NCBI RefSeq assembly: GCF_014333525.1
Contig: NZ_JACSCX010000005.1
Location: 306,056 to 370,055, forward strand
Length of the DNA stretch: 64,000 nt
Source of the DNA: Hymenobacter puniceus
GTDB lineage: Bacteria; Bacteroidota; Bacteroidia; Cytophagales; Hymenobacteraceae
Reading direction: 5' to 3'
Made by a program: the position numbers and the translations under genes. Below, one piece after another: positions 40,318-49,411 of this stretch. The notes beneath the pieces are model-generated. The model made no database searches and was not told the origin of the DNA. It saw only the letters and a program-made list of their open reading frames with translations. How positions within the stretch are numbered: position 1 is the first letter of the stretch; each line of letters starts with the position of its first letter.

Positions 40318-41259
40318 ATGAAGATAGCCCTGGACGCCATGGGGGGCGATTTTGCGCCCCAGGCAGCTGTTGACGGTGCTGTGCTGGCTGCGCAACAACT
40401 GGCTGGCAAAGCCCGGATTGTGCTAATCGGCCAGGAAGATGCTGTGCGCCCATTACTGGAAAAGCATGGGGCGGCGGCGGCTGAGCTGGAGTTGGTACCC
40501 GCCTCTCAGATTATCGAGATGGGCGAACACCCGGCTAAAGCTTACCAGCAAAAGCAGGACTCCAGCATTGCTGTGGGCTACCGCATGTTGCACGAGGGCC
40601 AGATTGAGGCGTTTTGCTCGGCTGGCAACACCGGCGCTATGCTGGTAGGAGCCATGTTCAGCGTGAAGCCCGTACCCGGCGTGATGCGCCCGGCTATTGC
40701 CAACTTTGTACCCAAGCTACACGGTGGCCTGGGTATTCTGCTGGATGTGGGAGCTAACGCCGAGTGCAAGCCCGAGATGCTGGAGCAGTTTGGCGAACTG
40801 GGCTCCCTGTATGCCCATTATGTGCTTGGCATAGACAAGCCTAAAGTGGGCTTAATGAACCTGGGTGAAGAGGAAGGCAAAGGCACTTCCATCACGCAGG
40901 CAGCACATCAACTGCTGAAAGTAAATCCGCATCTGCACTTCATTGGCAATATTGAAGGCCGCGACCTGTTCAATGATAAAGCGGATGTAATTGTCTGCGA
41001 TGGGTATACCGGCAATGTGATGCTAAAAATGGCCGAGTCCATTTACGACATCATGGCTGATAAGAAGATGCAGGATCCGTTTTTCGACAAGTTCAACTAC
41101 GAAGCAGTCGGCGGCTCTCCTATTCTAGGCATCAATGACAACGCCATCATTGGGCACGGGGTCAGCACGCCGCTGGCTATTTGTAACATGCTGCTGCAGG
41201 GCTACCAAATGGCGCATTCCGGCATTGCCGACCAGATAAAAAACACGTTCAAGTCTTAG
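40318..41259 (+). CDS. plsX: Phosphate acyltransferase PlsX
   Basis: This 313-residue soluble enzyme makes acyl-phosphate from acyl-ACP for the PlsY route of phospholipid synthesis. Marks are the N-terminal IALDAMGGDFAPQAAVDG, then FCSAGNTGAMLVGAM and VGLMNLGEEEGKGTSITQAA, and the C-terminal VSTPLAICNMLLQGYQM. ATG at 40318 is standard; the frame upstream is not conserved. It is followed by fabH after a short hairpin. Confidence 0.96.
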   Translation: MKIALDAMGGDFAPQAAVDGAVLAAQQLAGKARIVLIGQEDAVRPLLEKHGAAAAELELVPASQIIEMGEHPAKAYQQKQDSSIAVGYRMLHEGQIEAFCSAGNTGAMLVGAMFSVKPVPGVMRPAIANFVPKLHGGLGILLDVGANAECKPEMLEQFGELGSLYAHYVLGIDKPKVGLMNLGEEEGKGTSITQAAHQLLKVNPHLHFIGNIEGRDLFNDKADVIVCDGYTGNVMLKMAESIYDIMADKKMQDPFFDKFNYEAVGGSPILGINDNAIIGHGVSTPLAICNMLLQGYQMAHSGIADQIKNTFKS

Positions 41260-41263
41260 CGAC

Positions 41264-41290
41264 TAAATCCGGCTCCGGCCGGATTTTTTC
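41264..41290 (+). terminator. Hairpin between plsX and fabH
   Basis: AAATCCGG and CCGGATTT form a stem around CTCCGG and a TTTTTTC run follows. It may attenuate rather than end the transcript, because fabH follows 27 nt later. Confidence 0.75.
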
Positions 41291-41316
41291 TTGCCGCGCT
41301 TCCCGACCTTTCTTCA

Positions 41317-42330
41317 ATGAAAATTACCGCTGCAATTACCGGAGTGGGCTCTTATGTGCCCGATTATGTGCTTACCAATCATGAGCTCGAGAAGCTGGTA
41401 GATACCACCGACGAATGGATAACCAGCCGCACGGGCATCAAGGAGCGGCGCATTCTGAAAGGTGACAATCAGGGTACTTCGGTGATGGCCATTCAGGCAG
41501 TGCAGCAACTGCTGAAAAAAACCGGTACCAAGGCCGAGGATATTGATTTGCTGATCTGCTCGACCACCACTCCCGATCTGGTATTTCCGGCTACCGCCAA
41601 CATCATCTCGGCTGCCGTCGGTACCACCAAAGCATTCAGCTTTGATATGCAGGCAGCTTGCTCAGGCTTTTTGTTTGCGCTGGCTACCGGTGCCCAGTAT
41701 ATCCAGACTGGCACCTACAAAAAGGTGGTGGTGGTAGGAGCCGATAAGATGTCGTCCATCATCGACTACACAGACCGCGCTAATTGCATCATTTTCGGGG
41801 ATGGAGCCGGGGCCGTGCTGCTGGAACCAAACACTGACGGCTACGGCGTCCTGGACCAGGTTTTGCGCTCGGATGGCACTGGCGAGCAGTACCTGCACCA
41901 AAAAGCCGGGGGCAGCCGCCGTCCGCCGTCTTCTGAAACCGTGGCTAACCGTGAGCATTTCGTGTATCAGGAAGGCGCTACAGTTTTCAAGTTTGCTGTG
42001 ACCAATATGGCCAACGTAGCTGCTCAGGTAATGGAGCGCAACCATCTCACCCACGACGATGTGGCGTGGCTGGTGCCGCACCAGGCCAATAAGCGCATCA
42101 TTGATGCTACCGCCAACCGCATGGGTGTGGGCCCGGAGAAGGTGATGCTTAACATTCAGCGGTACGGCAATACCACCAACGGCACGATTCCCCTCTGCCT
42201 AGCCGACTACGAGCCCCAACTGCGCCGGGGAGACAATCTAGTGCTAGCTGCTTTTGGTGGAGGGTTCACATGGGGCTCCGTTTACCTGAAGTGGGCTTAC
42301 GACCCAAAACCCGATCCGCAAACCACCTAG
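41317..42330 (+). CDS. fabH: 3-oxoacyl-ACP synthase III FabH
   Basis: This 337-residue condensing enzyme joins acetyl-CoA (or another primer) to malonyl-ACP to start fatty acid synthesis. The catalytic triad is visible: Cys in [13 protein letters not shown], His in VPHQANKRI and Asn in [11 protein letters not shown]. The substrate-gate segment (REHFVYQEG) does not tell whether branched primers are preferred. Its neighbours plsX and, downstream, accB and accC form a lipid-synthesis group. A terminator follows. Confidence 0.96.
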   Translation: MKITAAITGVGSYVPDYVLTNHELEKLVDTTDEWITSRTGIKERRILKGDNQGTSVMAIQAVQQLLKKTGTKAEDIDLLICSTTTPDLVFPATANIISAAVGTTKAFSFDMQAACSGFLFALATGAQYIQTGTYKKVVVVGADKMSSIIDYTDRANCIIFGDGAGAVLLEPNTDGYGVLDQVLRSDGTGEQYLHQKAGGSRRPPSSETVANREHFVYQEGATVFKFAVTNMANVAAQVMERNHLTHDDVAWLVPHQANKRIIDATANRMGVGPEKVMLNIQRYGNTTNGTIPLCLADYEPQLRRGDNLVLAAFGGGFTWGSVYLKWAYDPKPDPQTT

Positions 42331-42376
42331 CATAGCGGCGCAAAAACGGAAAACCTCTATACTTGTACTCCCGTCG

Positions 42377-42416
42377 TGCCGCCCCACCATTACCCCGGGA
42401 CGGCACTTCTTTTTTC
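42377..42416 (+). terminator. Terminator after fabH
   Basis: GTGCCG and CGGCAC pair with further GC pairing inside, and TTCTTTTTT follows. It lies 46 nt past the fabH stop and is immediately followed by an AT-rich word-repeat tract. Confidence 0.8.
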
Positions 42417-42527
42417 AATTAAAAATTGAGAATTAAGAATTAATAATTGGCTCACAGCTCTCCGGCAGCTTTCTGGTCGATTGATAATGCTCAATTCTTG
42501 GCTTTTAATTCTTAATTCCTAATTCCC
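42417..42527. repeat. Inverted AT-rich word-repeat pair upstream of efp
   Basis: The left tract (42417-42450) and right tract (42492-42527) are built from AATTAAG/AATTGAG words. GAATTAAGAATTAA at 42430-42443 is a perfect inverse of 42505-42518. The right tract ends 4 nt before the efp ATG. The same vocabulary is used at 2146-2233. Confidence 0.8.
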
Positions 42528-42531
42528 ACTC

Positions 42532-43095
42532 ATGGCTACCACTGCAGACTTTCGCAACGGGCTCGTTCTGAACTACAACGGCGAGTTGCACGTCATCACC
42601 GAATTCCAGCACGTGAAACCCGGCAAAGGCCCGGCCTTCGTGCGCACCAAGCTTCGCAACATCAAAACCGGCAAAATGCTCGACAATACGTTCAATGCCG
42701 GCGTGAAAGTGGAAACGGCCCGCGTAGAGCAGCGCCCCCACCAGTACCTGTACAAAGATGACTACGGCTACACGTTCATGGACAACGAGTCGTTTGAGCA
42801 GGTGGTATTGCCGGAAGCTATGGTGCCCTTTGCTGATTTGATGAAGGAAGGCCAGGTAGCCACCATCCTGTTCCATGCCGAAACCGAGCAGCCCCTCACC
42901 GCCGAGCTGCCTACCACCGTGGAACTAGTAGTGACGTACACCGAGCCCGGCCTGAAAGGCGACACCGCCACCAACACACTCAAGCCGGCTATCGTGGAAA
43001 CGGGCGCCCGCATTCAGGTGCCGCTGTTCATTGATACCGATACCAAGATCCGCATCAAGACCAGTGACTACTCCTATGTCGAAAGAGTCAAGTAA
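42532..43095 (+). CDS. efp: Elongation factor P
   Basis: This 187-residue three-domain EF-P relieves ribosome stalling at polyproline. The tip loop of domain I reads HVKPGKGPAFVRTKLRN, with the modifiable lysine at position 32, so modification is possible; no modification enzyme is encoded here. Domain III ends in PLFIDTDTKIRIKTSDYSYV. The gene starts 4 nt after a word-repeat tract that could fold over the ribosome-binding region. accB begins 22 nt after its stop. Confidence 0.97.
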   Translation: MATTADFRNGLVLNYNGELHVITEFQHVKPGKGPAFVRTKLRNIKTGKMLDNTFNAGVKVETARVEQRPHQYLYKDDYGYTFMDNESFEQVVLPEAMVPFADLMKEGQVATILFHAETEQPLTAELPTTVELVVTYTEPGLKGDTATNTLKPAIVETGARIQVPLFIDTDTKIRIKTSDYSYVERVK

Positions 43096-43117
43096 GCAGC
43101 CCCTCAAGCCTTCCTCC

Positions 43118-43606
43118 ATGAAAGCCAAAGAACTCCAGGAACTCATCGACTTCATTGCCAAGTCGGGCCTCAACAAAGTCAATATTGAAACCGAGGAATT
43201 TAAAATCTCGGTTCAGCGCGAGCCCAACACCCGCCAGGTGATGAGCGTAGCCACTCCGGCGCCGCAGGCAGCACCCGCCGCTGCCCCCGCCCCAGTGGCA
43301 GCAGCCCCCGTGGCCGCCGCCCCCGCCCCAGTAGCTGCTGCCCCGGCCCCGGCCGAAGGTGCCAACCTGGTACCGCTAAAATCCCCGATGATTGGCACGT
43401 TCTACCGCAGCAGCGGCCCAGAATCGCCCGCCTTCATTCAGGTAGGCGACTTGGTAGAGAAAGGCCAGGTGATTTGCATCATCGAAGCCATGAAGCTCTT
43501 CAACGAAATTGAAGCCGAGCAGAGTGGCCGCGTGGTGAAAGCCCTGGTGGAAAACGCCTCGCCGGTGGAGTACGACCAGCCGCTGTTCTTGATTGAGCCG
43601 ATGTAA
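43118..43606 (+). CDS. accB: Biotin carboxyl carrier protein AccB
   Basis: This 162-residue BCCP subunit of acetyl-CoA carboxylase has an N-terminal helix (KELQELIDFIAKSG), a long Ala/Pro linker (about 50-90), and the C-terminal biotinyl domain with the modified lysine in CIIEAMKLFNEIEAEQSG. Biotin on this lysine carries CO2 from AccC to the transferase subunits. ATG at 43118 is preferred; an in-frame ATG at 43076 would overlap efp. accC follows after an inverted word repeat. Confidence 0.96.
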   Translation: MKAKELQELIDFIAKSGLNKVNIETEEFKISVQREPNTRQVMSVATPAPQAAPAAAPAPVAAAPVAAAPAPVAAAPAPAEGANLVPLKSPMIGTFYRSSGPESPAFIQVGDLVEKGQVICIIEAMKLFNEIEAEQSGRVVKALVENASPVEYDQPLFLIEPM

Positions 43607-43613
43607 TTGGTTG

Positions 43614-43724
43614 GGGTCTTAGGGTCTTGGGGACTTGGGGTTTTGGTTTCTCCGGAAACTGATGCTCAGGCCACAAGACTCTTTTTCTTTTCCAAGACCC
43701 CAAGTCCCTAAGAACCTAAGACCC
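43614..43724. repeat. Inverted word-repeat hairpin abutting the accC start codon
   Basis: Arms of 33 nt, 43614-43646 and 43692-43724, match at 30 of 33 positions when inverted (words GGGTCTTAGGGTCTT and GGGGACTTGGGG). The loop is 45 nt. The right arm ends exactly at the base before the accC ATG (43725), and the left arm starts 7 nt after the accB stop. In mRNA the stem would cover the accC initiation region. Confidence 0.9.
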
Positions 43725-45071
43725 ATGTTTAAGAAAATACTGATTGCCAACCGGGGCGAAATTGCGTTGCGCATTATCCGCACCTGTAAGGAAATGGGCA
43801 TCAAAACGGTGGCCGTATACTCTACCGCCGACAAGGAAAGCCTGCACGTGCGCTTTGCCGATGAGGCCGTGTGTATCGGGCCGCCGGCTTCGTCGCAGAG
43901 CTACCTGAGCATCCCGACGCTGATTGCCGCCGCTGAAATCACCAACGCCGACGCCATTCACCCAGGCTATGGTTTTCTGAGTGAAAACGCCGAATTCTCG
44001 CGCGTGTGCCACGAAAACGGCATCAAGTTCATCGGCGCCTCGCCCGAGATGATCAACCAGATGGGCGACAAGGCTTCGGCCAAAGCCACGATGATCAAGG
44101 CTGGGGTGCCCTGCATTCCGGGCTCGGTGGGCTTGCTAGAGTCAGTAGAGCAGGGAAAGAAGATTGCCGCCAAAATCAAGTATCCGGTGATCCTGAAGGC
44201 TACGGCCGGTGGCGGTGGGCGCGGCATGCGCATCATCAACACCGAAGACGAGTTCGAGAAAGCCTGGAACGACGCCCGCACCGAGTCGAAGGCGGCCTTC
44301 GGCAACGATGGTATGTACCTAGAAAAGTTTGTGGTGGAGCCCCGCCACATCGAAATCCAGATCTGTGGTGACCAGTTTGGGCACGTATGCCACCTCTCGG
44401 AGCGCGACTGCAGCATTCAGCGCCGCCACCAGAAACTGGTAGAGGAAGCTCCCTCGCCGTTCATGACCGACGAGCTGCGCGAGAAGATGGGCGCGGCGGC
44501 TGTTGCCGGCGCATCAGCTATCGGCTACGAAGGCGTGGGCACGATTGAGTTCCTGGTAGATGCCAACCGTGACTTCTACTTCATGGAGATGAACACCCGA
44601 ATTCAGGTGGAGCATCCCGTGACAGAGGAAATCATCAACTACGACCTTATCAAGGAGCAAATTAAGGTGGCAGCGGGTATCCCGATTTCGGGCCAGAACT
44701 ACTACCCACGCATGCACGCCATGGAGTGCCGCATCAACGCTGAAGACCCAACTAAAGATTTCCGCCCTTCCCCCGGCAAAATCACGACGCTGCACATCCC
44801 CGGCGGCCACGGGGTGCGTGTAGACACGCACGTGTATGCCGGCTACCAGATTCCGTCGAACTACGACTCGATGATTGCCAAGCTCATCACCGTGGCCCAG
44901 ACCCGCGAGGAGTGCATCGTGAAGATGAAGCGCGCCCTCAGCGAGTTTGTGGTGGAAGGCGTAAAAACCACGATTCCGTTCCACTTGAAGCTGATGGACA
45001 ACGCCGACTTCAAGGCCGGTAACTTCACCACGAAGTTTTTGGAAACGTCGTTTGACTTCTCGGAGCTGTAG
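43725..45071 (+). CDS. accC: Acetyl-CoA carboxylase biotin carboxylase subunit AccC
   Basis: This 448-residue biotin carboxylase uses ATP and bicarbonate to carboxylate the biotin on AccB. It starts with the standard [20 protein letters not shown]. The ATP-grasp domain shows [26 protein letters not shown] with [15 protein letters not shown], and [16 protein letters not shown] with the catalytic Arg. Length is normal. Its start codon directly follows an inverted word-repeat arm, so its translation may depend on that structure. A terminator follows the stop. Confidence 0.97.
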   Translation: MFKKILIANRGEIALRIIRTCKEMGIKTVAVYSTADKESLHVRFADEAVCIGPPASSQSYLSIPTLIAAAEITNADAIHPGYGFLSENAEFSRVCHENGIKFIGASPEMINQMGDKASAKATMIKAGVPCIPGSVGLLESVEQGKKIAAKIKYPVILKATAGGGGRGMRIINTEDEFEKAWNDARTESKAAFGNDGMYLEKFVVEPRHIEIQICGDQFGHVCHLSERDCSIQRRHQKLVEEAPSPFMTDELREKMGAAAVAGASAIGYEGVGTIEFLVDANRDFYFMEMNTRIQVEHPVTEEIINYDLIKEQIKVAAGIPISGQNYYPRMHAMECRINAEDPTKDFRPSPGKITTLHIPGGHGVRVDTHVYAGYQIPSNYDSMIAKLITVAQTREECIVKMKRALSEFVVEGVKTTIPFHLKLMDNADFKAGNFTTKFLETSFDFSEL

Positions 45072-45098
45072 GTTCAACCAGCTTTTCAGTTTTATTCC

Positions 45099-45132
45099 AA
45101 CGCCCGGTTTGCTTTGCAAGCCGGGCGTTTTT
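45099..45132 (+). terminator. Terminator of the efp-accB-accC transcript
   Basis: AACGCCCGG and CCGGGCGTT pair, extended by TTTGC/GCAA inside, with TTTTT after it, 28 nt past the accC stop. The rest of the region to 45368 is AT-rich and holds no gene that I can support, only a weak promoter-like TAGTATTG near 45327. Confidence 0.92.
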
Positions 45133-45368
45133 GTGTACTACAATCCTCAGATAAGGCAACACAGCACTAGCCTTGATCAATATAGTATTATTACAAGCAT
45201 GCCACAAAGTACGCAAATCAATGCAGCATGGCTTGCCTGCCTTAGAACAGCATATTTAGAATATTAGCCCAAATTATGCACGCAAAATCACTGAGCTTCA
45301 ATTGAATAATTTTTATAAATCTGGTAGTATTGCTTCGTTCTTTCTTACCACAACCAACTCCCACTTTT

Positions 45369-47168
45369 ATGAGAAAAATGAACGCGCTGGCCCTCTGGGG
45401 GCTGGCTGCCGCAGGACTGCTTGCGCAAGCCTGTACCAAAGATGCCGTACAGCCCATAGCAGCCCCAAGCGCCGTGCCGACTACGCAGGATGCTGTGGTT
45501 ACCAATGGCGTGATGATGCAGGCCTTCTATTGGGATGTGCCCATCAGCAATACGCAGGGTACCTGGTGGCAGGTGCTGGGCTCTAAGGCCGCCGAACTTA
45601 AGGCTGCTGGTATTACGGCCCTGTGGCTGCCCCCAGCGTACAAGGGCGGCAGCCAGAGTGACGTGGGCTACGGCGTGTATGACCGCTACGACCTAGGCGA
45701 ATTCAACCAGAAAGGCACTGTAGCCACGCGCTATGGCACCATCGGACAGCTGCAGACTGCTATTGGGGCGATGAAGGGCCAGGGCTTGCAAGTGTACGAG
45801 GACATCGTGATGAACCACATGGCCTGGGCCGACGCGCAGGAAAACGTGAATGGCAACCTGGTGTACACCAAGTTCAACTTCCCCGGCCGCGGCAACACCC
45901 ACAGCAGCTACAAGTGGGGCTTCAACAACTTCACCGGTACGCAGCAGGCCCCCAACAACGGCTGGTACCAGTGGAAAAGCTGGGACTTCCAGCCCTACGC
46001 CAACAACGACGCCTACGACAACCTGCTGGGCTCGGAAATCCAGTACAACAACAACGCGGCCAACCAGACCGAAACCATCAACTGGGGTAACTGGATTACC
46101 ACCAAGATGAGCCTTGACGGCTACCGCCTCGACGCGACCAAGCACATTTACACGCCCTACGTAAACCAGTGGCTGGATGCGGTGAAAACCAACGGCCGCT
46201 TTGCCGTGAGTGAGGCCTGGTTCCGCAACCTGCAGGACCTGAAAAACTACGCTGCCGCAACCGGGGGCCGCACTAGTCTCTTCGACGTACCGCTGCACTA
46301 CACCTTCCAGGATATGAGCAACGGCAACGGCAGCTGGGATATGCGCGGGCTGCAGTTTGCGGGCTTCACCGAGTCGAACCCAACGCTGTCGGTGAGCTTC
46401 GTGGATAACCACGACACCGACCACCCTGGCGCTCTGTACTCGCCCGTTACCAACCTCAAGATGCTGGCCTACGCCTATATCCTGACCCGCGCCAACGGCT
46501 ACCCCTGCGTGTTCTACAAGGACTACTATAACTACGGCCTCGGAAACCAGATCAAAACCCTGAACGGCATTCGCCAGGCCAACGCCTACGGTGCCGCGGC
46601 CGAGTACACCAGCGTAAACGACGCCGACGTGTACGCCTACTCCCGCGCTGGCGACACCTCACACAAAGGCCTGCTCCTGCTGCTTAACGATGGTGGCTCG
46701 GCCCGCACCAAGACCATCACCACGCCCTTCAAGAGCGCCACGCTGACCGACAAAACCGGTAACAACACCAGCACTGTGACCACCGATGCCAACGGCGCGG
46801 GCAACTTCCCAGTGAATGCCCGCAGCTACTCGGTGTGGGTACCAAGCGGCACCGTCACGACGCCTCCCTCCACCACTACCACGGCCGTTTCGTTTAATGT
46901 GACGTACAGCGGCACCGTCTCGGGGCAGGATGTGTATGTGCTGGGCAGCACCGCCCAGCTCGGCGCCTGGAACACGGCCAACGCCATCAAGCTCAGCGGC
47001 GCTAGCTATCCGGTGTGGAAAGGCACCATCAACCTGACTAGCGGCACCAGCGTGCAGTACAAATACATCCGCAAGGATGCGGCCGGCAACGTACTCTACG
47101 AAGGCGGCTCTAACCGCACCTTCACGCCTACCGGCACCACTCAGACGCGCACCGAAACCTGGCAGTAA
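45369..47168 (+). CDS. Alpha-amylase lipoprotein (GH13) with C-terminal CBM20
   Basis: This 599-residue exported lipoprotein (lipobox LLAQACTK) cleaves alpha-1,4-glucans. The GH13 barrel (about 45-400) has the nucleophile in MSLDGYRLDATKHI (near residue 253), the acid/base in RFAVSEAWFRN (near 281) and the third acid in SFVDNHDTDHP (near 346). A beta domain and a Thr/Pro linker follow. A starch-binding CBM20 module (about 500-599) comes last, with DVYVLGSTAQLGAWNTANAI and VQYKYIRKD. No SusC/SusD pair is adjacent, so it is not part of a local polysaccharide locus. Confidence 0.94.
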   Translation: MRKMNALALWGLAAAGLLAQACTKDAVQPIAAPSAVPTTQDAVVTNGVMMQAFYWDVPISNTQGTWWQVLGSKAAELKAAGITALWLPPAYKGGSQSDVGYGVYDRYDLGEFNQKGTVATRYGTIGQLQTAIGAMKGQGLQVYEDIVMNHMAWADAQENVNGNLVYTKFNFPGRGNTHSSYKWGFNNFTGTQQAPNNGWYQWKSWDFQPYANNDAYDNLLGSEIQYNNNAANQTETINWGNWITTKMSLDGYRLDATKHIYTPYVNQWLDAVKTNGRFAVSEAWFRNLQDLKNYAAATGGRTSLFDVPLHYTFQDMSNGNGSWDMRGLQFAGFTESNPTLSVSFVDNHDTDHPGALYSPVTNLKMLAYAYILTRANGYPCVFYKDYYNYGLGNQIKTLNGIRQANAYGAAAEYTSVNDADVYAYSRAGDTSHKGLLLLLNDGGSARTKTITTPFKSATLTDKTGNNTSTVTTDANGAGNFPVNARSYSVWVPSGTVTTPPSTTTTAVSFNVTYSGTVSGQDVYVLGSTAQLGAWNTANAIKLSGASYPVWKGTINLTSGTSVQYKYIRKDAAGNVLYEGGSNRTFTPTGTTQTRTETWQ

Positions 47169-47183
47169 ACTGGTTTCGATGAC

Positions 47184-47227
47184 CTAAAAAAGAAGAAGGC
47201 CGGCTAAGTAGCCGGCCTTCTTCTTTT
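47184..47227. terminator. Bidirectional terminator between amylase and DUF3109 genes
   Basis: AAAAGAAGAAGGCCGGCT pairs perfectly (18 bp) with its inverse around AAGT, at a convergent junction. The A- and T-runs serve both directions. Confidence 0.95.
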
Positions 47228-47236
47228 CCGGAAGCC

Positions 47237-47812
47237 TTACTCGGCTGGGTTGCCGTGTTCAATTTCGTACACCAGCTCCCCGTACCAGTCCGCGCCGTAC
47301 TTACGAATCAGCGGCTCCTTTAGGAACTGATAGACGCGCACGCCCAGGTTGGCGCCAAAGCTGCAGGCGGGGGAGCAAATGCTCCACCGGTCGTAATTCA
47401 GGGCCTCGAAGCCATCATACTTAGTGATGCGGATGGGGTACAGGTGGCAGCTAATGGGCTTTTTGAACGAGGTAGCCCCAGCCAGGTAGGCCTGCTCGAT
47501 GCCGCATTTGAGGATGCCCCGCTCATCGTAGAGGGCGTAGGCGCACTCCCGGTCGTTGATGGTGGTGGTGCTGTAGTCGCCCTCCCAGTCTTTGATGTAA
47601 AGGCCCTGCGCCTCGATGGCCTGCTGGCCGGCCTCGGTGAGGAAGGGCTTGATGGCGGCGTATTCCTGCTCCAGGATGGCCAGCTCGGCCTCTTCCAGCG
47701 GCGCGCCTAGGTCGCCTTCCACGCAGCAGGCACCTTTGCAGGCTTCGAGGTTACAAACGAAAAAATTATCCCGAACGTCGTCGGAAATCAGGGTATTCTG
47801 AATCTGAATCAT
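47237..47812 (-). CDS. DUF3109 cysteine-rich protein
   Basis: This 191-residue soluble protein has about eight cysteines spaced as in DUF3109/YkgJ-like metal-binding proteins: [18 protein letters not shown] near the start, then [30 protein letters not shown] and [15 protein letters not shown] zinc or iron-sulfur site is likely; the function is unknown. It is widespread in Bacteroidota. ATG at 47812 gives the typical start [14 protein letters not shown] -7 element lies 105 nt upstream. Confidence 0.92.
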   Translation of the reverse strand: MIQIQNTLISDDVRDNFFVCNLEACKGACCVEGDLGAPLEEAELAILEQEYAAIKPFLTEAGQQAIEAQGLYIKDWEGDYSTTTINDRECAYALYDERGILKCGIEQAYLAGATSFKKPISCHLYPIRITKYDGFEALNYDRWSICSPACSFGANLGVRVYQFLKEPLIRKYGADWYGELVYEIEHGNPAE

Positions 47813-47917
47813 GGTAATGGGGTTCCGCCGCACATGCCGACGATTCTGCAGCGGAGTCAAAGGGAAGCCCCAATCAACGGTAGAACCGTCGGGGCCCGCG
47901 GCTGGAAATCGGAGATG

Positions 47918-47925
47918 CAAAGATA
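47918..47925 (-). promoter_or_regulatory. -7 element (TATCTTTG) for the DUF3109 gene
   Basis: This is a perfect TAnnTTTG match on the minus strand, 105 nt upstream of the ATG at 47812. The -33 half is unclear. Confidence 0.5.
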
Positions 47926-47932
47926 CCCGCTT

Positions 47933-49081
47933 TTACCCCAGTTGCCACAGCACTTGTTCTGTCAGCTCGCATTGGCGGGTGTGAGCGTACGTGGCCAAGG
48001 CTTCGGCCTGACCCGCCGCGCCCAGCCGCGCTGCCAGGCCGGGTTGCGTTAGCAGCCGTTCTACGCACACCGCAAACGAAGCCACATTGCGCAGCTCAAA
48101 CAGCAGACCGGTGCGGTTGTCGGCTAGCAACTCCCGGGTACCGCCCGTGGCCGCGCCTACCACCGGCCGGCCGGCCGCCATAGCCTCAATGGTCACCATG
48201 CCGTAGGTTTCGTTGGTAGAGGCCGTCACGGAAATGTCGAGGGCACGGTAGGCCACTTCGGGTCGGGGCGTGAAGCCGCGCAGGTGCACTACGTCGGTCA
48301 GGCCCAGCTCTTGGATGCGGCGAAGCAGCGTGTCATAGTAGTTGGTGCCTTCGTTGCGGGTGGGCTCCCCTACCAGCAGCAGGTGCAACTGCGCAAACCG
48401 GGGCCGCAGCTGCGCCAGCGCCTCCACCAGAAAATCCTGGCCCTTGCCATCATCAAACCGCCCGATGAGGCCGAGCAGCACAACCCCGGCGGGCAGTTCC
48501 AAACGCAGCTGGCGGCGGGCTTCGAGGGTGGTAAGCTGCTCATCCATGAACTTATCCAGCTCTACGCCCAGCGGCACCACATGCAGCTTTTCGGGAGCCA
48601 GCCGGGTTTTTTCCAATACCTGCCGGGCCAGGCTGGGCAGCGGAGACAGCCAGGCCGCCAGGGCATTATAGCGCAACGTGTGTACCAGCCCGCGCTTGTT
48701 CAGGCCCAGCTGCATGTGCTGCTGATACACCAATGGCATATCGGGACGAAACAGCCCCTTACTGAGTACGGCCACGCCCAAATCGGCATTGCGGGTGACA
48801 ATGACGGCGCGGGTGCCGAACTGCGCCCAACCCAGCGCCAGCCGGCGGGCGGCGGCCACGTCGAGGGCTTTCCAGCGGTTTTCAAGCGCCACTAGCCGCA
48901 AGCTCATTTCCTGGGCTCGTAGTGCCAGCGGCGAACCGGCGCGCGTAATCAGCTGCACTGGCCAGCCCCGCTGCTGCATCCAGCCGGCAAACCGGGCCGT
49001 ATTCAGCTCCAGCCCGCCCCAGCTATCCGAAAGGCAGAGAATAGACAGCGGAAATACGGTGGGCGCAGTAGCAGGATTCAT
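47933..49081 (-). CDS. GT4 family glycosyltransferase
   Basis: This 382-residue cytoplasmic GT-B enzyme has the N-terminal acceptor domain with SDSWGGLELNTARFAGWM and a C-terminal donor domain with LLGLIGRFDDGKGQDFLVEA. It also has the E-x7-E segment in STNETYGMVTIEAMAAGRPV, followed by GGTRELLADNRTGLLF. It probably adds a hexose or heptose to a lipopolysaccharide or surface glycan. No other LPS gene adjoins. Its start faces the helicase gene across a 374-nt region rich in palindromes. Confidence 0.9.
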   Translation of the reverse strand: MNPATAPTVFPLSILCLSDSWGGLELNTARFAGWMQQRGWPVQLITRAGSPLALRAQEMSLRLVALENRWKALDVAAARRLALGWAQFGTRAVIVTRNADLGVAVLSKGLFRPDMPLVYQQHMQLGLNKRGLVHTLRYNALAAWLSPLPSLARQVLEKTRLAPEKLHVVPLGVELDKFMDEQLTTLEARRQLRLELPAGVVLLGLIGRFDDGKGQDFLVEALAQLRPRFAQLHLLLVGEPTRNEGTNYYDTLLRRIQELGLTDVVHLRGFTPRPEVAYRALDISVTASTNETYGMVTIEAMAAGRPVVGAATGGTRELLADNRTGLLFELRNVASFAVCVERLLTQPGLAARLGAAGQAEALATYAHTRQCELTEQVLWQLG

Positions 49082-49203
49082 AGCGCGAAGATACGGGCGG
49101 GCCTTCTACCAGCCCGAAACCACTTGGTTTCGCCCACTGAGGCGGCCTCGCGACCTAAAAACGAGTAGCGCGAAGCCCGGGCACCACCTCATTGCTCCGC
49201 CTG

Positions 49204-49351
49204 CGAGTAGCGCAAACTTTGTAGTTCGCGCTACTCGCGCTGTTGCAGTAACTGTCGTTCCGGGACGCGAATTACAAAGTTCGCGCTACTGTGCCACTGA
49301 GCCTCTCAGCTCACTGCCTGGCATCCAGGGGCGCGAACTAAAAGTTCGCGC
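49204..49351. repeat. Three copies of the GCGCGAACT palindrome (family 2)
   Basis: Copy 1 (49204-49237) is CGAGTAGCGC...GCGCTACTCG with inner AACT/AGTT. Copy 2 (49266-49288) is GCGAATTACAAAGTTCGC. Copy 3 (49331-49351) is GCGCGAACT, AAA, AGTTCGCGC, with perfect 9-bp arms. All end in GCGCTAC on the plus strand, and other copies lie at 12835 and 30988. Confidence 0.85.
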
Positions 49352-49379
49352 TACCTGCGCTATAACCGGCCGCCCTACA

Positions 49380-49411
49380 TTTCCTTCCCCCGCCTCAAAG
49401 CCCTACCTTTG
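49380..49411 (+). promoter_or_regulatory. Promoter of the helicase gene
   Basis: TTTC (49380-49383), 20 nt, TACCTTTG (49404-49411) ends 44 nt upstream of the ATG. The -7 box and spacing are as expected for Bacteroidota; the -33 box has one mismatch. Confidence 0.65.

Noticed and set aside
45133..45368. Small genes in the AT-rich region before the amylase gene
   Set aside because: The only frames are about 20 codons long, without coupling, a promoter in place or a recognisable feature. I treat the region as leader and spacer.
49204..49351. A CRISPR array
   Set aside because: The three repeats are short palindromes with uneven spacing and variable sequence, without uniform direct repeats, unique spacers or cas genes.
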